Source of the DNA: Pararhizobium sp. YC-54
GTDB lineage: Bacteria; Pseudomonadota; Alphaproteobacteria; Rhizobiales; Rhizobiaceae
Reading direction: 5' to 3'
Length of the DNA: 64,000 nt
Assembly: GCF_025847205.1 (NCBI RefSeq)
Contig: NZ_JAOYTH010000002.1
Location: forward strand, 124,001 to 188,000
Numbering within the stretch: position 1 is the stretch's first letter; the number at the start of each line of letters is the position of its first letter. This document shows positions 26,381-36,509 of this stretch, piece by piece. Both the position numbers and the translations under genes were made by a program. The notes under the pieces were generated by a model. That model saw nothing but the letters and a program-made list of their open reading frames with translations. It ran no database searches and was not told the DNA's origin.

Positions 26381-26411
26381 TTGACCCTCCCACCATTGGA
26401 AGCCCCATATC
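26381..26411 (+). promoter_or_regulatory. HmrR/CueR-type copper-responsive promoter before copZ
   Basis: The -35 TTGACC (26381-26386) and -10 CATATC (26406-26411) are separated by 19 bp, the long spacer typical of MerR-family activation. The spacer carries the dyad CCTCCCACCATTGGAAG. It lies about 30 bases upstream of the copZ start. Confidence 0.8.
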
Positions 26412-26441
26412 AGGGCAACCCCATTAAAAGGAGACCTCAAG

Positions 26442-26645
26442 ATGTATGAATTCGACATCCAGAACATGACCTGCGGCCACTGCAAGGGCACCGTCGAAAA
26501 GGCCATCAAGGCCGCCGATCCGGCTGCCGTCGCCACCGTAGACCTTGCTTCCAGCAAGGCGACCGTCGAAACGACGCTCGACCCTGCCGTCATCGGCCAA
26601 GCGATCCAGGACGCCGGATATCCGGTGTCCTACGCAAGACGTTGA
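26442..26645 (+). CDS. copZ: Copper chaperone CopZ (HMA domain)
   Basis: This 67-residue cytoplasmic chaperone is a single heavy-metal-associated domain. The Cu(I)-binding motif is MTCGHCKGTVEKAI (C11 and C14) and the fold ends at DAGYPV. It should deliver copper to the N-terminal domains of the CopA exporter encoded next. A GGAGACC ribosome binding site precedes the ATG. It is driven by its own HmrR-type promoter, and copA has a separate one, so the two respond together without sharing one transcript. Confidence 0.93.
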   Translation: MYEFDIQNMTCGHCKGTVEKAIKAADPAAVATVDLASSKATVETTLDPAVIGQAIQDAGYPVSYARR

Positions 26646-26719
26646 GATCAGCAAACGCCGGTCCCGGCTTGCCCGGGGCGGGCGCCGCCGCGGGGCCGGA
26701 GAAATCCCCAAGACACCCC

Positions 26720-26750
26720 TTGACCTTCCCATCATGGGAAGGACTAACTA
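26720..26750 (+). promoter_or_regulatory. HmrR/CueR-type copper-responsive promoter before copA
   Basis: The -35 TTGACC (26720-26725) and -10 TAACTA (26745-26750) are separated by 19 bp. The spacer region is a perfect dyad, CCTTCCCATCATGGGAAGG (26724-26742). This is the best match of the three to the CueR/HmrR operator. Confidence 0.9.
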
Positions 26751-26780
26751 TATGGGCAGTGAGCAAAGGGATCAGCCCAA

Positions 26781-29261
<2,481 letters not shown>

Positions 29262-29275
29262 CGGAAGGAACCACG

Positions 29276-29716
29276 ATGAACATCGGTGAAGCATCCAAGG
29301 CCTCGGGCGTCTCGACCAAGATGATCCGCTACTACGAACAGATCAAGTTGATCTCGCCAGCCCATCGCACGGAATCGAGCTATCGGACGTACACCGACAA
29401 CGACGTTCACACGCTGCAATTCATTCGCCGTGCACGCGATCTCGGGTTCTCGGTCGAGCAGATGAAGGCCCTGCTGGCCTTGTGGCGGGACCGCTCGCGG
29501 GCAAGCGCCGACGTCAAGGCGATTGCGCTTGAACACATCGCGGAACTCGAGCGCAAGGCCGCAGCGATTGCCGCGATGACGAAGACGCTCAAGCATCTGG
29601 CCAGTCATTGCCACGGCGACGAACGGCCGGACTGCCCGATCATCGAAGGCTTCGCCGAGACCCTTGGTGAGGGGCCCGGTGTGCCGTCCAAGTTCGGACT
29701 GGCCAACGTCGTCTAA
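29276..29716 (+). CDS. hmrR: Cu(I)-responsive MerR-family regulator (CueR/HmrR)
   Basis: The 146-residue regulator starts at the ATG at 29276, with GGAAGGA upstream. The N-terminal winged helix-turn-helix is MNIGEASKASGVSTKMIRYYEQIKLI, followed by a dimerisation helix. The metal loop is HCHGDERPDC, with C112 and C120 at exactly the CueR spacing for linear Cu(I) coordination. It should activate the three nearby promoters that carry dyads in 19-bp spacers. It is cotranscribed with copA, giving positive autoregulation. No second metal-site cysteine pair suggests another metal. Confidence 0.95.
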   Translation: MNIGEASKASGVSTKMIRYYEQIKLISPAHRTESSYRTYTDNDVHTLQFIRRARDLGFSVEQMKALLALWRDRSRASADVKAIALEHIAELERKAAAIAAMTKTLKHLASHCHGDERPDCPIIEGFAETLGEGPGVPSKFGLANVV

Positions 29717-29816
29717 AGTAAACCTGATAGTCGCCTTGCCCCGCAATAGCGCATGCGGGATGTGCGGCATCGGACATTGGATGCCCGAACGCGACCACAA
29801 AAGGTCCGCGGACCTC

Positions 29817-29847
29817 TTGACCTTACCAGCGTTGGAAGCCTCATCTG
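29817..29847 (+). promoter_or_regulatory. HmrR/CueR-type promoter before the periplasmic copper operon
   Basis: The -35 TTGACC (29817-29822) and -10 CATCTG (29842-29847) are separated by 19 bp. The dyad ACCTTACCAGCGTTGGAAGC lies between them. It precedes the gene at 29951 by about 100 bases and should drive the operon to 34338. Confidence 0.78.
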
Positions 29848-29950
29848 TCGCTTCGGATCGAATTTGCCGGCCGCCACACAAACGGCGCAAATTCAAAGAA
29901 GTCATTGGTGGCAGTTGAAGCCGGCGCCTTTTGAAAGTAGCCCTTTGGAC

Positions 29951-30352
29951 ATGAACGGCATGTATCGAATCATTTGCAGCAGGCTGCTGATTCTGATCAG
30001 GCTCGCGATCATCGTATCGCTCGCCGGATACTCGCTGTCCAATGCCACCGCCGCCATGCATGGTCAGAATTCCGTTAAGGTCCAGCAAACCGTTTCGATG
30101 CCAAAGGACCACCACGGTTCCGGGATGGCGGCGCACGATCGCCACGGCGATGTATCAGCAGACGACGACGGCAATGGCGATGGCATCAAGCTCGCCAAGC
30201 AGGAATGCTGCAACGACTTCTGCGTCAGTCTGGCGATCATCACGTCCAGCGACTCGATGGGCGGCCCCGTCGTGTCCCCAATCCGCGAATTCCTGAACGA
30301 CAGCCACGTTGCCGGCGAACTCGTTCCTTTGCATCGGCCCCCGAATATCTGA
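29951..30352 (+). CDS. Exported Cys/His-rich protein, first gene of periplasmic copper operon
   Basis: I do not recognise a firm family; it has some likeness to small DUF2946-type copper-operon proteins. The 133-residue product begins with a hydrophobic signal or anchor (about residues 6-32). It then has a His/Asp-rich segment (MPKDHHGSGMAAHDRHGD), a Cys cluster KQECCNDFC and a C-terminal VPLHRPPNI. These residues are plausible copper ligands. The start ATG at 29951 fits the signal and follows the HmrR-type promoter; longer in-frame sequence would run back through the promoter and is rejected. A role in periplasmic copper binding is inferred from composition and position. Confidence 0.75.
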   Translation: MNGMYRIICSRLLILIRLAIIVSLAGYSLSNATAAMHGQNSVKVQQTVSMPKDHHGSGMAAHDRHGDVSADDDGNGDGIKLAKQECCNDFCVSLAIITSSDSMGGPVVSPIREFLNDSHVAGELVPLHRPPNI

Positions 30353-30443
30353 ACAGGACATGCCCGTCCTTGCGGGTCTGAACGTGCGCTGACGAGCAGG
30401 ATTTGCCCGTTGCGCCGCTGATATCTCCTATTCGGATCATACC

Positions 30444-30671
30444 ATGAACCTCAAGTTTCTGGTGGCCGCCATGCCGCTCCTTGCGAGCGGGTGCGCAGCC
30501 ACACTGCCTCCTGAAGTGATCGCTTCGGGCGATCCTGCCTACTCGCCGGCCGACGTCCGTCCGGTCAGCTACCAAAGCCCCGTCGCGGGTTACACACACC
30601 GCGTCCCGGTCGATCCCAAGCCGTGGCGCGATCAAAATGACGCGCAGGCTCCGGACGGAGGCGCGTCATGA
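30444..30671 (+). CDS. Small lipoprotein of the copper operon
   Basis: The 75-residue product has a lipoprotein signal (MNLKFLVAAMPLLASGCAA, with C17 as the lipid-bearing residue). The remaining 58 residues are short and Pro/Tyr-rich (YSPADVRPVSYQSPVAGYTHRVPVDPKPWRDQN), with no known domain. Its last codons overlap the start of the TolC-family gene by four bases (ATGA), so it is translationally coupled to it. It may be a small outer-membrane partner of that channel; this is inference from coupling. Confidence 0.78.
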   Translation: MNLKFLVAAMPLLASGCAATLPPEVIASGDPAYSPADVRPVSYQSPVAGYTHRVPVDPKPWRDQNDAQAPDGGAS

Positions 30672-32131
30672 GCGTTGCCAAGCTCAAGCTCGCGGCGACC
30701 GTCGCGCTCCCGCTCATCCTTGGCGGATGCGTCTCAGCTGCCGAATACTCCGCTGCGAACTCCGGATTCTCGATGGTCTCGAACAAGACGGCCGAGGCGA
30801 CCGGCAAGGACACCGTCTGGGTGCAGAACCGTCACGACGCCCAGGCGGCAACCGGTCGCGTCAAATCCCTGCTGGCGAAAAAGACCGTGGACGCCGAGAC
30901 AGCGGTGCAGGTTGCCCTTCTGAACAACAAGGGCCTGCAGGCGGCCTATGCCGGCCTCGGTGACTCCTCGGCTGATGCCTGGCAATCGACCATGCTCGTG
31001 AACCCGACCGTCGGCGTCGGACTGACGGGGATCGGCACACCGGGTCTGGAAGCCTTCAAGTCGGTCGAGGGGGTGATCGCCTCCAACATCCTGGCCCTCG
31101 CCACCCAGAAGCGGAACGTCGAAATCGCCGATGGCGAATTCCGCAAGGCCCAGCTCAATGCGGCCCTGCAGACCTTGCAGCTCGCCGCCGATACCCGGCG
31201 GGCTTGGATCAACGCCGTTGCGTCCAGGGAAACGGTCGCCCAGCTCAACCAGGCGCAGGTAGCGGCTGATGCGGCTTCGGAACTCGCGAAGAAGATCGGT
31301 GAGGCAGGTTCACTCACGAAGGGCGGGCAGGCGCGCGAGCACGTCTTCTACGCCGAAATCACCGGACAGACAGCCAAGGCACGGCTTGAAGCCCGTCTTG
31401 CCAAGGAGGAGTTGACAAGGTTGATGGGACTGTGGGGTCCGGACACGGATTACACGATTCCCAACAGCCTGCCCCAGCTTCCCAAGGCTCTCGTCAAGCG
31501 CGACCTGATCGAAGCGGAGGCGCTCCAGCGCCGGATCGACCTCCAGATGGCAAAGCTCGACCTCGCCACGGCGGCGAAGTCCTACAAGCTGACGGAAGCC
31601 AGGCGCTATGTCACCGACCTCGAAATCCTGACGGGTTTCGAGACCGAGCGTGAACTCGAGGACGGTAAGAAGAAGGTCGACACGACCGGGAACGTCGAGC
31701 TGGAGTTCGTCATCCCGATCTTCGACAGCGGCAAGGCCCGGATGCGCAAGTCGGAACTCGCCTACATGCGAGCGGCGAACCTGCTTGCGGAAAAAGCAGT
31801 CAACGTCCGTTCCGAGGCCCGCTCGGCCTATCAGGCATACCGCGCGAACTACGATATCGCCCGCCACTACCGCAACAGCGTCGTTCCCCTGCGCACCAGG
31901 ATCGAGGAAGAGTCCCTCCTCACTTACAACGGCATGATCACCAACACGTTCGAACTGCTCGCCGACAGCCGGGAGAAGATCAACTCGATCCTCCTGGCCG
32001 TCAACGCAAAACACGATTTCTGGTTGGCCGAAGCCAATCTCGCGCCTGCCATTTACGGCGGCGGCGCGGGTGCAGCCGGTGGTGAAACGGAAGTCGCAGC
32101 GGCTGCCGAAAGCGGCGGCGGCGGTCACTAG
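30668..32131 (+). CDS. TolC-family outer-membrane factor (lipoprotein type)
   Basis: The 487-residue product starts with a lipoprotein signal (LKLAATVALPLILGGCVSAAEYS), as in CusC-type outer-membrane factors. Two long helical TolC repeats follow, rich in Ala, Leu, Gln and Arg (ETAVQVALLNNKGLQAAYAG; RSEARSAYQAYRANYDIARH). It should form a trimeric outer-membrane channel. An inner-membrane RND pump and a membrane-fusion protein are usually next door, but here the neighbours are a multicopper oxidase and copper-binding proteins. The C-terminus is a Gly/Ala-rich tail. It probably exports copper or a copper complex from the periplasm. Confidence 0.88.
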   Translation: MSVAKLKLAATVALPLILGGCVSAAEYSAANSGFSMVSNKTAEATGKDTVWVQNRHDAQAATGRVKSLLAKKTVDAETAVQVALLNNKGLQAAYAGLGDSSADAWQSTMLVNPTVGVGLTGIGTPGLEAFKSVEGVIASNILALATQKRNVEIADGEFRKAQLNAALQTLQLAADTRRAWINAVASRETVAQLNQAQVAADAASELAKKIGEAGSLTKGGQAREHVFYAEITGQTAKARLEARLAKEELTRLMGLWGPDTDYTIPNSLPQLPKALVKRDLIEAEALQRRIDLQMAKLDLATAAKSYKLTEARRYVTDLEILTGFETERELEDGKKKVDTTGNVELEFVIPIFDSGKARMRKSELAYMRAANLLAEKAVNVRSEARSAYQAYRANYDIARHYRNSVVPLRTRIEEESLLTYNGMITNTFELLADSREKINSILLAVNAKHDFWLAEANLAPAIYGGGAGAAGGETEVAAAAESGGGGH

Positions 32132-32144
32132 GAAAGGACACGAC

Positions 32145-33494
32145 ATGTTCAACAGAAGACAGATACTGGGGGCCAGTGCGGCACTGGTTTCGACGGCCGC
32201 CTGGGCGAAGACCTCCAACATGGGCCTGCCTGAGGCTGCGATCATGGAAAACGCCGAAACACAGACTCCGGTCAGACCCTCATCAGGACCAGACTATACC
32301 CCGGTGGTGACGCTCAACGGCTGGACCCTGCCGCATCGCATGAACAACGGCGTCAAGGAGTTCCACCTTGTTGCCGAACCTGTCGAGCGCGAGATGGCCG
32401 AAGGCATGACGGCGCATCTCTGGGGCTACAACGGCCAGTCGCCGGGGCCGACGATCGAGGCGGTCGAAGGCGACCGCGTCCGCATCTTCGTGACCAACAA
32501 GCTGCCGGAACATACGACCATCCACTGGCACGGCATGATCCTGCCGTCGGGCATGGACGGCGTCGGCGGGCTGTCGCAACCGCACATCCCGGTCGGCAAG
32601 ACCTTCGTCTACGAGTTCGACCTCGTGAAGTCGGGGACCTTCATGTACCACCCGCATTCCGACGAAATGGTCCAGATGGCCATGGGCATGATGGGGATGT
32701 TCATCATCCATCCCAAGGACGAGACGTTCATGCCGGTGGACCGGGACTTCGTGTTCCTGCTGAGCGGTTACGACATCGATCCGGGCACCTACGTTCCCCG
32801 TGTGATGGAGATGACGGACTTCAACCTCTGGGCCTGGAACAGCCGCGTCTTTCCCGGGATCAGTCCGCTCGTCGTCTCCAAGGACGACCGGGTACGGGTG
32901 CGGGTCGGCAACCTCACCATGACCAACCACCCGATCCACATGCACGGCTACGACTTCGAGGTCACCTGCACCGACGGCGGCTGGGTGCGGCCGGAAGCCC
33001 GCTGGCCGGAAGTCAGCATCGACATCCCGGTCGGCGCGATGCGGGCCTACGAGTTCGACGCCAAATACGTCGGTGACTGGGCGATCCACTGCCACAAGTC
33101 GCATCACACGATGAACGCCATGGGCCACGACGTCCCGACCTTCATCGGCGTCGACAAGAAGGACGTCGCGGAAAAGATCAGGAAACTCCGCCCCGAATAC
33201 ATGCCGATGGGGACCGCCGGCATGGCCGACATGGGCGAGATGGAAATGGAAATTCCGGAGAATACGGTCCCGATGATGACCGGATGGGGTCCGCACGGCC
33301 CGATCGAGATGGGCGGCATGTTCTCCGTCGTCAAGGTCCGCGAGGGAATTTCCGTAGGCGATTACACCGATCCCGGCTGGTACGAAAACCCACCCGGTAC
33401 ACAGGCCTGGGAGTGGACGGGAGAGCTGCCCGACACGACCAAAGCCAAGGACGCAAAGACACAGATCACGCCCAAGCCAATGAAGCACGGCTGA
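32145..33494 (+). CDS. Multicopper oxidase (copper resistance, CopA/CueO-like), Tat-exported
   Basis: The 449-residue oxidase starts at the ATG at 32145 with a twin-arginine signal (FNRRQILGASAALVSTAAWA). Copper ligands are visible in order: HWHGM, HPHSDEM, NHPIHMHGYDFEV and WAIHCHKSHHTMNAMGH. The last supplies the type 1 Cys and two type 3 His residues, so the type 1 and trinuclear centres look complete. Beyond about residue 350 there is a Met-rich segment (MPMGTAGMADMGEMEMEI ... MMTGWGPH), as in Cu(I)-oxidising enzymes. It probably oxidises Cu(I) to the less toxic Cu(II) in the periplasm. It lies 13 bases after the TolC-family gene in the same operon. Confidence 0.92.
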   Translation: MFNRRQILGASAALVSTAAWAKTSNMGLPEAAIMENAETQTPVRPSSGPDYTPVVTLNGWTLPHRMNNGVKEFHLVAEPVEREMAEGMTAHLWGYNGQSPGPTIEAVEGDRVRIFVTNKLPEHTTIHWHGMILPSGMDGVGGLSQPHIPVGKTFVYEFDLVKSGTFMYHPHSDEMVQMAMGMMGMFIIHPKDETFMPVDRDFVFLLSGYDIDPGTYVPRVMEMTDFNLWAWNSRVFPGISPLVVSKDDRVRVRVGNLTMTNHPIHMHGYDFEVTCTDGGWVRPEARWPEVSIDIPVGAMRAYEFDAKYVGDWAIHCHKSHHTMNAMGHDVPTFIGVDKKDVAEKIRKLRPEYMPMGTAGMADMGEMEMEIPENTVPMMTGWGPHGPIEMGGMFSVVKVREGISVGDYTDPGWYENPPGTQAWEWTGELPDTTKAKDAKTQITPKPMKHG

Positions 33495-33534
33495 TCGTGA
33501 AATCTATCCCATCAAACAACCAAAGGACTGAATC

Positions 33535-34014
33535 ATGAAGACTGCAATTATCGCATTGTTCCTCGCGGCGCTCGCCTCTCCGGCCCTTGCCGCCGGTTCG
33601 CACGCCGGCAATCACGACGAAGCTATGGCCGTCGGTGAGCCCGGCAAGAAGGCGCAGGCCACCCAGACCATCCGCGTTTCCATGAAGGAAACGGACGACG
33701 GCAAGATGATCTTCACGCCCAACACCTTCAAGGTCCGCAAAGGTCAGACCATCGTCTTCTCCATCAAGAACGCGGGCGAGCTGGACCACGAGTTCGTCCT
33801 CGACCAGGAAGACGAGATCATGGAGCACAAAGCCGCGATGGAGAAGTTCCCGGAGATGGAACATGACGACCCGAACGCGATCCGTCTGGCAGCCGGAAAA
33901 TCCGGCGAGATCGTCTGGAAGTTCACCAACGACGGCACGTTCAAGATCGCCTGCCTCGTTCCCGGCCACTACGACGCCGGAATGCATGGCGACGTCACCG
34001 TCGCCAAGAAGTAA
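33535..34014 (+). CDS. Periplasmic cupredoxin
   Basis: The 159-residue product has a signal peptide (MKTAIIALFLAALASPALAA) and a plastocyanin/azurin-like domain. The copper ligands are visible: His in GELDHEFVL, and Cys, His and Met in KIACLVPGHYDAGMHGD. An acidic Met/His-rich loop (EDEIMEHKAAMEKFPEMEHDD) may hold extra copper. It may store copper or pass electrons to and from the multicopper oxidase encoded 40 bases upstream. Similar proteins are common in rhizobial copper clusters. Confidence 0.9.
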   Translation: MKTAIIALFLAALASPALAAGSHAGNHDEAMAVGEPGKKAQATQTIRVSMKETDDGKMIFTPNTFKVRKGQTIVFSIKNAGELDHEFVLDQEDEIMEHKAAMEKFPEMEHDDPNAIRLAAGKSGEIVWKFTNDGTFKIACLVPGHYDAGMHGDVTVAKK

Positions 34015-34053
34015 GCCGACAGCAAGACATAACCCAATAGAAGGAGACATGAC

Positions 34054-34338
34054 ATGAAATCGATTATCAGGCTGGCCGCAACGACGGTTGCCGTCATCGC
34101 GCTTGCCTCCGGCGCATTCGCCGCCGAATTCACCAAGGGCACTGTCAAGAAGATCGATGCCAAGGCGAAGAAGGTCACGCTGGTCCACGAGGAACTCAAG
34201 TCGCTGGAAATGCCTGCGATGACCATGGTGTTCCGGGTCAAGGATGACGCCATGCTCGAAAAGCTCAAGGAAGGCTCAAACATCGAGTTCGTCGCCGAGC
34301 GCGTCGAGGGCAAGCTCACAGTGACGGAAATCAGGTAA
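34054..34338 (+). CDS. CusF-like periplasmic copper-binding protein
   Basis: The 94-residue product has a signal peptide (cleavage near AFAAE) and the small OB-fold copper-binding domain of the CusF family. The motif VHEELKSLEMPAMTMVFRV keeps the His and both Met ligands. The tryptophan that caps Cu(I) in E. coli CusF is absent: the NW before PxMTM is replaced by LE. It is the last gene of the operon and ends before a strong terminator. It may hand copper to the TolC-family channel or the oxidase. Confidence 0.88.
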   Translation: MKSIIRLAATTVAVIALASGAFAAEFTKGTVKKIDAKAKKVTLVHEELKSLEMPAMTMVFRVKDDAMLEKLKEGSNIEFVAERVEGKLTVTEIR

Positions 34339-34345
34339 GTTCAGC

Positions 34346-34379
34346 GGACGCCGGGCTATCTGTGCCCGGCGTCCGTTTT
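34346..34379 (+). terminator. Rho-independent terminator ending the copper operon
   Basis: The 11-bp stem GGACGCCGGGC and GCCCGGCGTCC closes a TATCTGT loop and is followed by GTTTTC. It begins eight bases past the stop of the CusF-like gene. Confidence 0.9.
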
Positions 34380-34451
34380 CCCGCGTGTCTTAGGATCAAT
34401 CGAAACATAGACCGCATCGGCTAAAAAATCAGATGTTCTTGGCGAACCACA

Positions 34452-35732
34452 TCAGGCTTTCGCCAGCGACTGCTCGAGATCGGCGATGATGTCGGCGACA
34501 TCCTCGATGCCGACAGACAGGCGAACGACTTCCGGGCCAGCGCCGGCTGCCGTCTGCTGTTCTGCCGTCAGCTGCCGGTGCGTGGTCGAGGCCGGGTGGA
34601 TCACCAGCGAGCGCGTGTCGCCGATATTGGCCAGATGCGAGATCATTTCCAGGCCTTCGACAAAACGCTTTCCGGCCTCATACCCATCCTTCAGACCGAA
34701 GGTGAAGACGGCGCCGGCGCCACGTTTCGAGTATGTCTGCTGGAGCGCGTGATTGGCATCGCTCTCAAGGCCCGCATAGTTCACCCAGGCAACCTTTTCA
34801 TGGATGCTGAGCCACGTGGCAACGGCCAGCGCGTTGTCGCAATGGCGCTGCATCCGGAGCGGCAACGTCTCGATACCGGTCAGAAGCAGGAAAGCGTTGA
34901 ACGGCGAAATGGCCGGGCCGAAATCACGCAGGCCCAGCACCCGGCAGGCGATGGCGAAAGCGAAATTGCCGAAGGTCGCATGCAGGACCATGCCGGCATA
35001 TTCCGGGCGCGGTTCCGAGAGGATCGGATACTTGCCGGATTTCGACCAGTCGAACGTGCCGCCATCGACGATGACGCCGCCCATCGAATTGCCATGGCCG
35101 CCCATGAACTTGGTCAGCGAATGCACGACGATATCGGCGCCGTGCTCGATCGGCTGGATCAGGTAGGGCGTGGCCATCGTGTTGTCGACGATCAGAGGCA
35201 GGCCATGTTTCTTGGCGACGGCGGAAATGGCCGCGATATCGACGAAAGTGCCGCCCGGATTGGCGAGGCTCTCGATGAAGATCGCCTTGGTGCGGTCATC
35301 GATCTGGCTTTCGAAGGAGGCGATATCGGCCGTATCCACCCAGCGAACCCGCCAGTCGAAGGACTTGAAGGCATTGCCGAACTGGTTGACGGAGCCGCCG
35401 TAGAGCTGACGGGCCGCCAGGAAATTGTCGCCGGGGCTCATGATGGCGTGGAACACCAGCAGCTGCGCCGCATGACCGGAGGCGACCGCAAGCGCTGCCG
35501 TGCCGCCTTCAAGCGCTGCGACACGTTCTTCGAGCACGGCCTGCGTCGGATTCATGATTCGGGTATAGATATTGCCGAAGGCCTGCAGGCCGAATAGCGA
35601 GGCAGCGTGATCCGCATCATTGAAGACGAAACTCGTGGTCTGGTAGATCGGCGTTGCCCGTGCGCCGGTGGTCGGGTCCGGTGCAGCGCCTGCGTGGATC
35701 GCGAGCGTATTGAAACCTGGTTTGTTCGTCAT
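34452..35732 (-). CDS. metZ: O-acetylhomoserine/O-succinylhomoserine sulfhydrylase-type enzyme
   Basis: This 426-residue PLP enzyme belongs to the Cys/Met-metabolism family. It replaces the acyl group of acetyl- or succinyl-homoserine with sulfide to make homocysteine for methionine synthesis. Visible motifs are YQTTSFVFNDADHAASLF, the YTRIMNPTQAVLEERVAALEGG segment, and DNTMATPYLIQPIEHGADIVVHSLTKFMGGHG, whose Lys binds PLP. The length of 426 favours the O-acetylhomoserine type (MetY), but substrate choice cannot be settled by sight, so metZ/metY is left open. I looked for a SAM-II riboswitch in the 130-base leader and saw none. It is transcribed alone. Confidence 0.88.
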   Translation of the reverse strand: MTNKPGFNTLAIHAGAAPDPTTGARATPIYQTTSFVFNDADHAASLFGLQAFGNIYTRIMNPTQAVLEERVAALEGGTAALAVASGHAAQLLVFHAIMSPGDNFLAARQLYGGSVNQFGNAFKSFDWRVRWVDTADIASFESQIDDRTKAIFIESLANPGGTFVDIAAISAVAKKHGLPLIVDNTMATPYLIQPIEHGADIVVHSLTKFMGGHGNSMGGVIVDGGTFDWSKSGKYPILSEPRPEYAGMVLHATFGNFAFAIACRVLGLRDFGPAISPFNAFLLLTGIETLPLRMQRHCDNALAVATWLSIHEKVAWVNYAGLESDANHALQQTYSKRGAGAVFTFGLKDGYEAGKRFVEGLEMISHLANIGDTRSLVIHPASTTHRQLTAEQQTAAGAGPEVVRLSVGIEDVADIIADLEQSLAKA

Positions 35733-35862
35733 GGATGTATCCTGCCTTGATCAAGTTCGGCGCACTATTTCAGAGGCAATACGTTGCGGTCAAAGACTGT
35801 TTTGCCTGATTTGCACGCCGGACGAGCAAGGGATTCCAATCCTTTGCCGAATGATTGGGAAA

Positions 35863-36294
35863 TCAACCGACCAGCCGCGGATACTCGATCGCCGGGCAGC
35901 GGTCCATCACCACCTGAATGCCATTTTCCTCAGCCTTTGCCGCGGCTTGGTCGTCGCGGACGGCCAGTTGCGTCCAGATGAATTTGGGGCGGATTTTCAG
36001 GGCAAGGATTTCATCGACCAGCGCCGGCAGCGCGTCGGCTGCACGAAACACGTCGATCATGTCGACCGGTTCGGGAATATCGGCAAGCCGGGCAAAAACC
36101 TTTTGACCGTGGATTTCCTTGCCGGCCTGACCCGGATTGACCGGATAAACCGTGTAGCCCTTGCGCAGCAGGAACGCCATCACGCGGTGGCTCGGCCGCT
36201 CGGCATTGGGTGACGCACCGACCAGGGCAATGGTTTTTGTCGAGCGCAGAATATCGGACAGGTAATAGTCTGGATACACGTCATGATTCATCAT
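35863..36294 (-). CDS. CoA-binding-domain protein (YccU-like)
   Basis: The 143-residue product is a stand-alone CoA-binding Rossmann fold. Motifs are IALVGASPNAERPSHRVMAFLLRKGYTVYPVNPG and DMIDVFRAADALPALVDEILALKI. The second half ends VVMDRCPAIEYPRL, the family's conserved Cys-Pro. Such proteins are widespread; their physiological role is unclear, although they bind CoA in structures. There are two start ATGs in tandem, at 36294 and 36291. It lies about 130 bases upstream of metZ on the same strand. Confidence 0.88.
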   Translation of the reverse strand: MMNHDVYPDYYLSDILRSTKTIALVGASPNAERPSHRVMAFLLRKGYTVYPVNPGQAGKEIHGQKVFARLADIPEPVDMIDVFRAADALPALVDEILALKIRPKFIWTQLAVRDDQAAAKAEENGIQVVMDRCPAIEYPRLVG

Positions 36295-36509
36295 TGAATT
36301 CCGCGCTTCATAATCTTTGAGCCGATAATGGGACAGCCTTCGCGCGTGTCAACCGGTCAGTCAGGGTTCACACCTTTATCCGCTGAATGACGATCCCGCA
36401 CAGCGTAGCCAAATCTGACCTTTTGCCAGAATCGAGTTGCTTTTCGTGGCTCTCCCCTTCAATAACGCAGCTATTCCGCCGTTTCCCTCGCAGGCCCCGA
36501 AGGTTCATC

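Noticed and set aside
29753..29950. N-terminal extension of the Cys/His-rich copper protein
   Set aside because: The extension would translate the HmrR-type promoter, and the signal peptide starts at 29951.
35733..35862. SAM-II (metA-type) riboswitch ahead of metZ
   Set aside because: Expected from alphaproteobacterial practice, but the conserved GTGATTTG and CGCTAAA blocks are absent from the leader.
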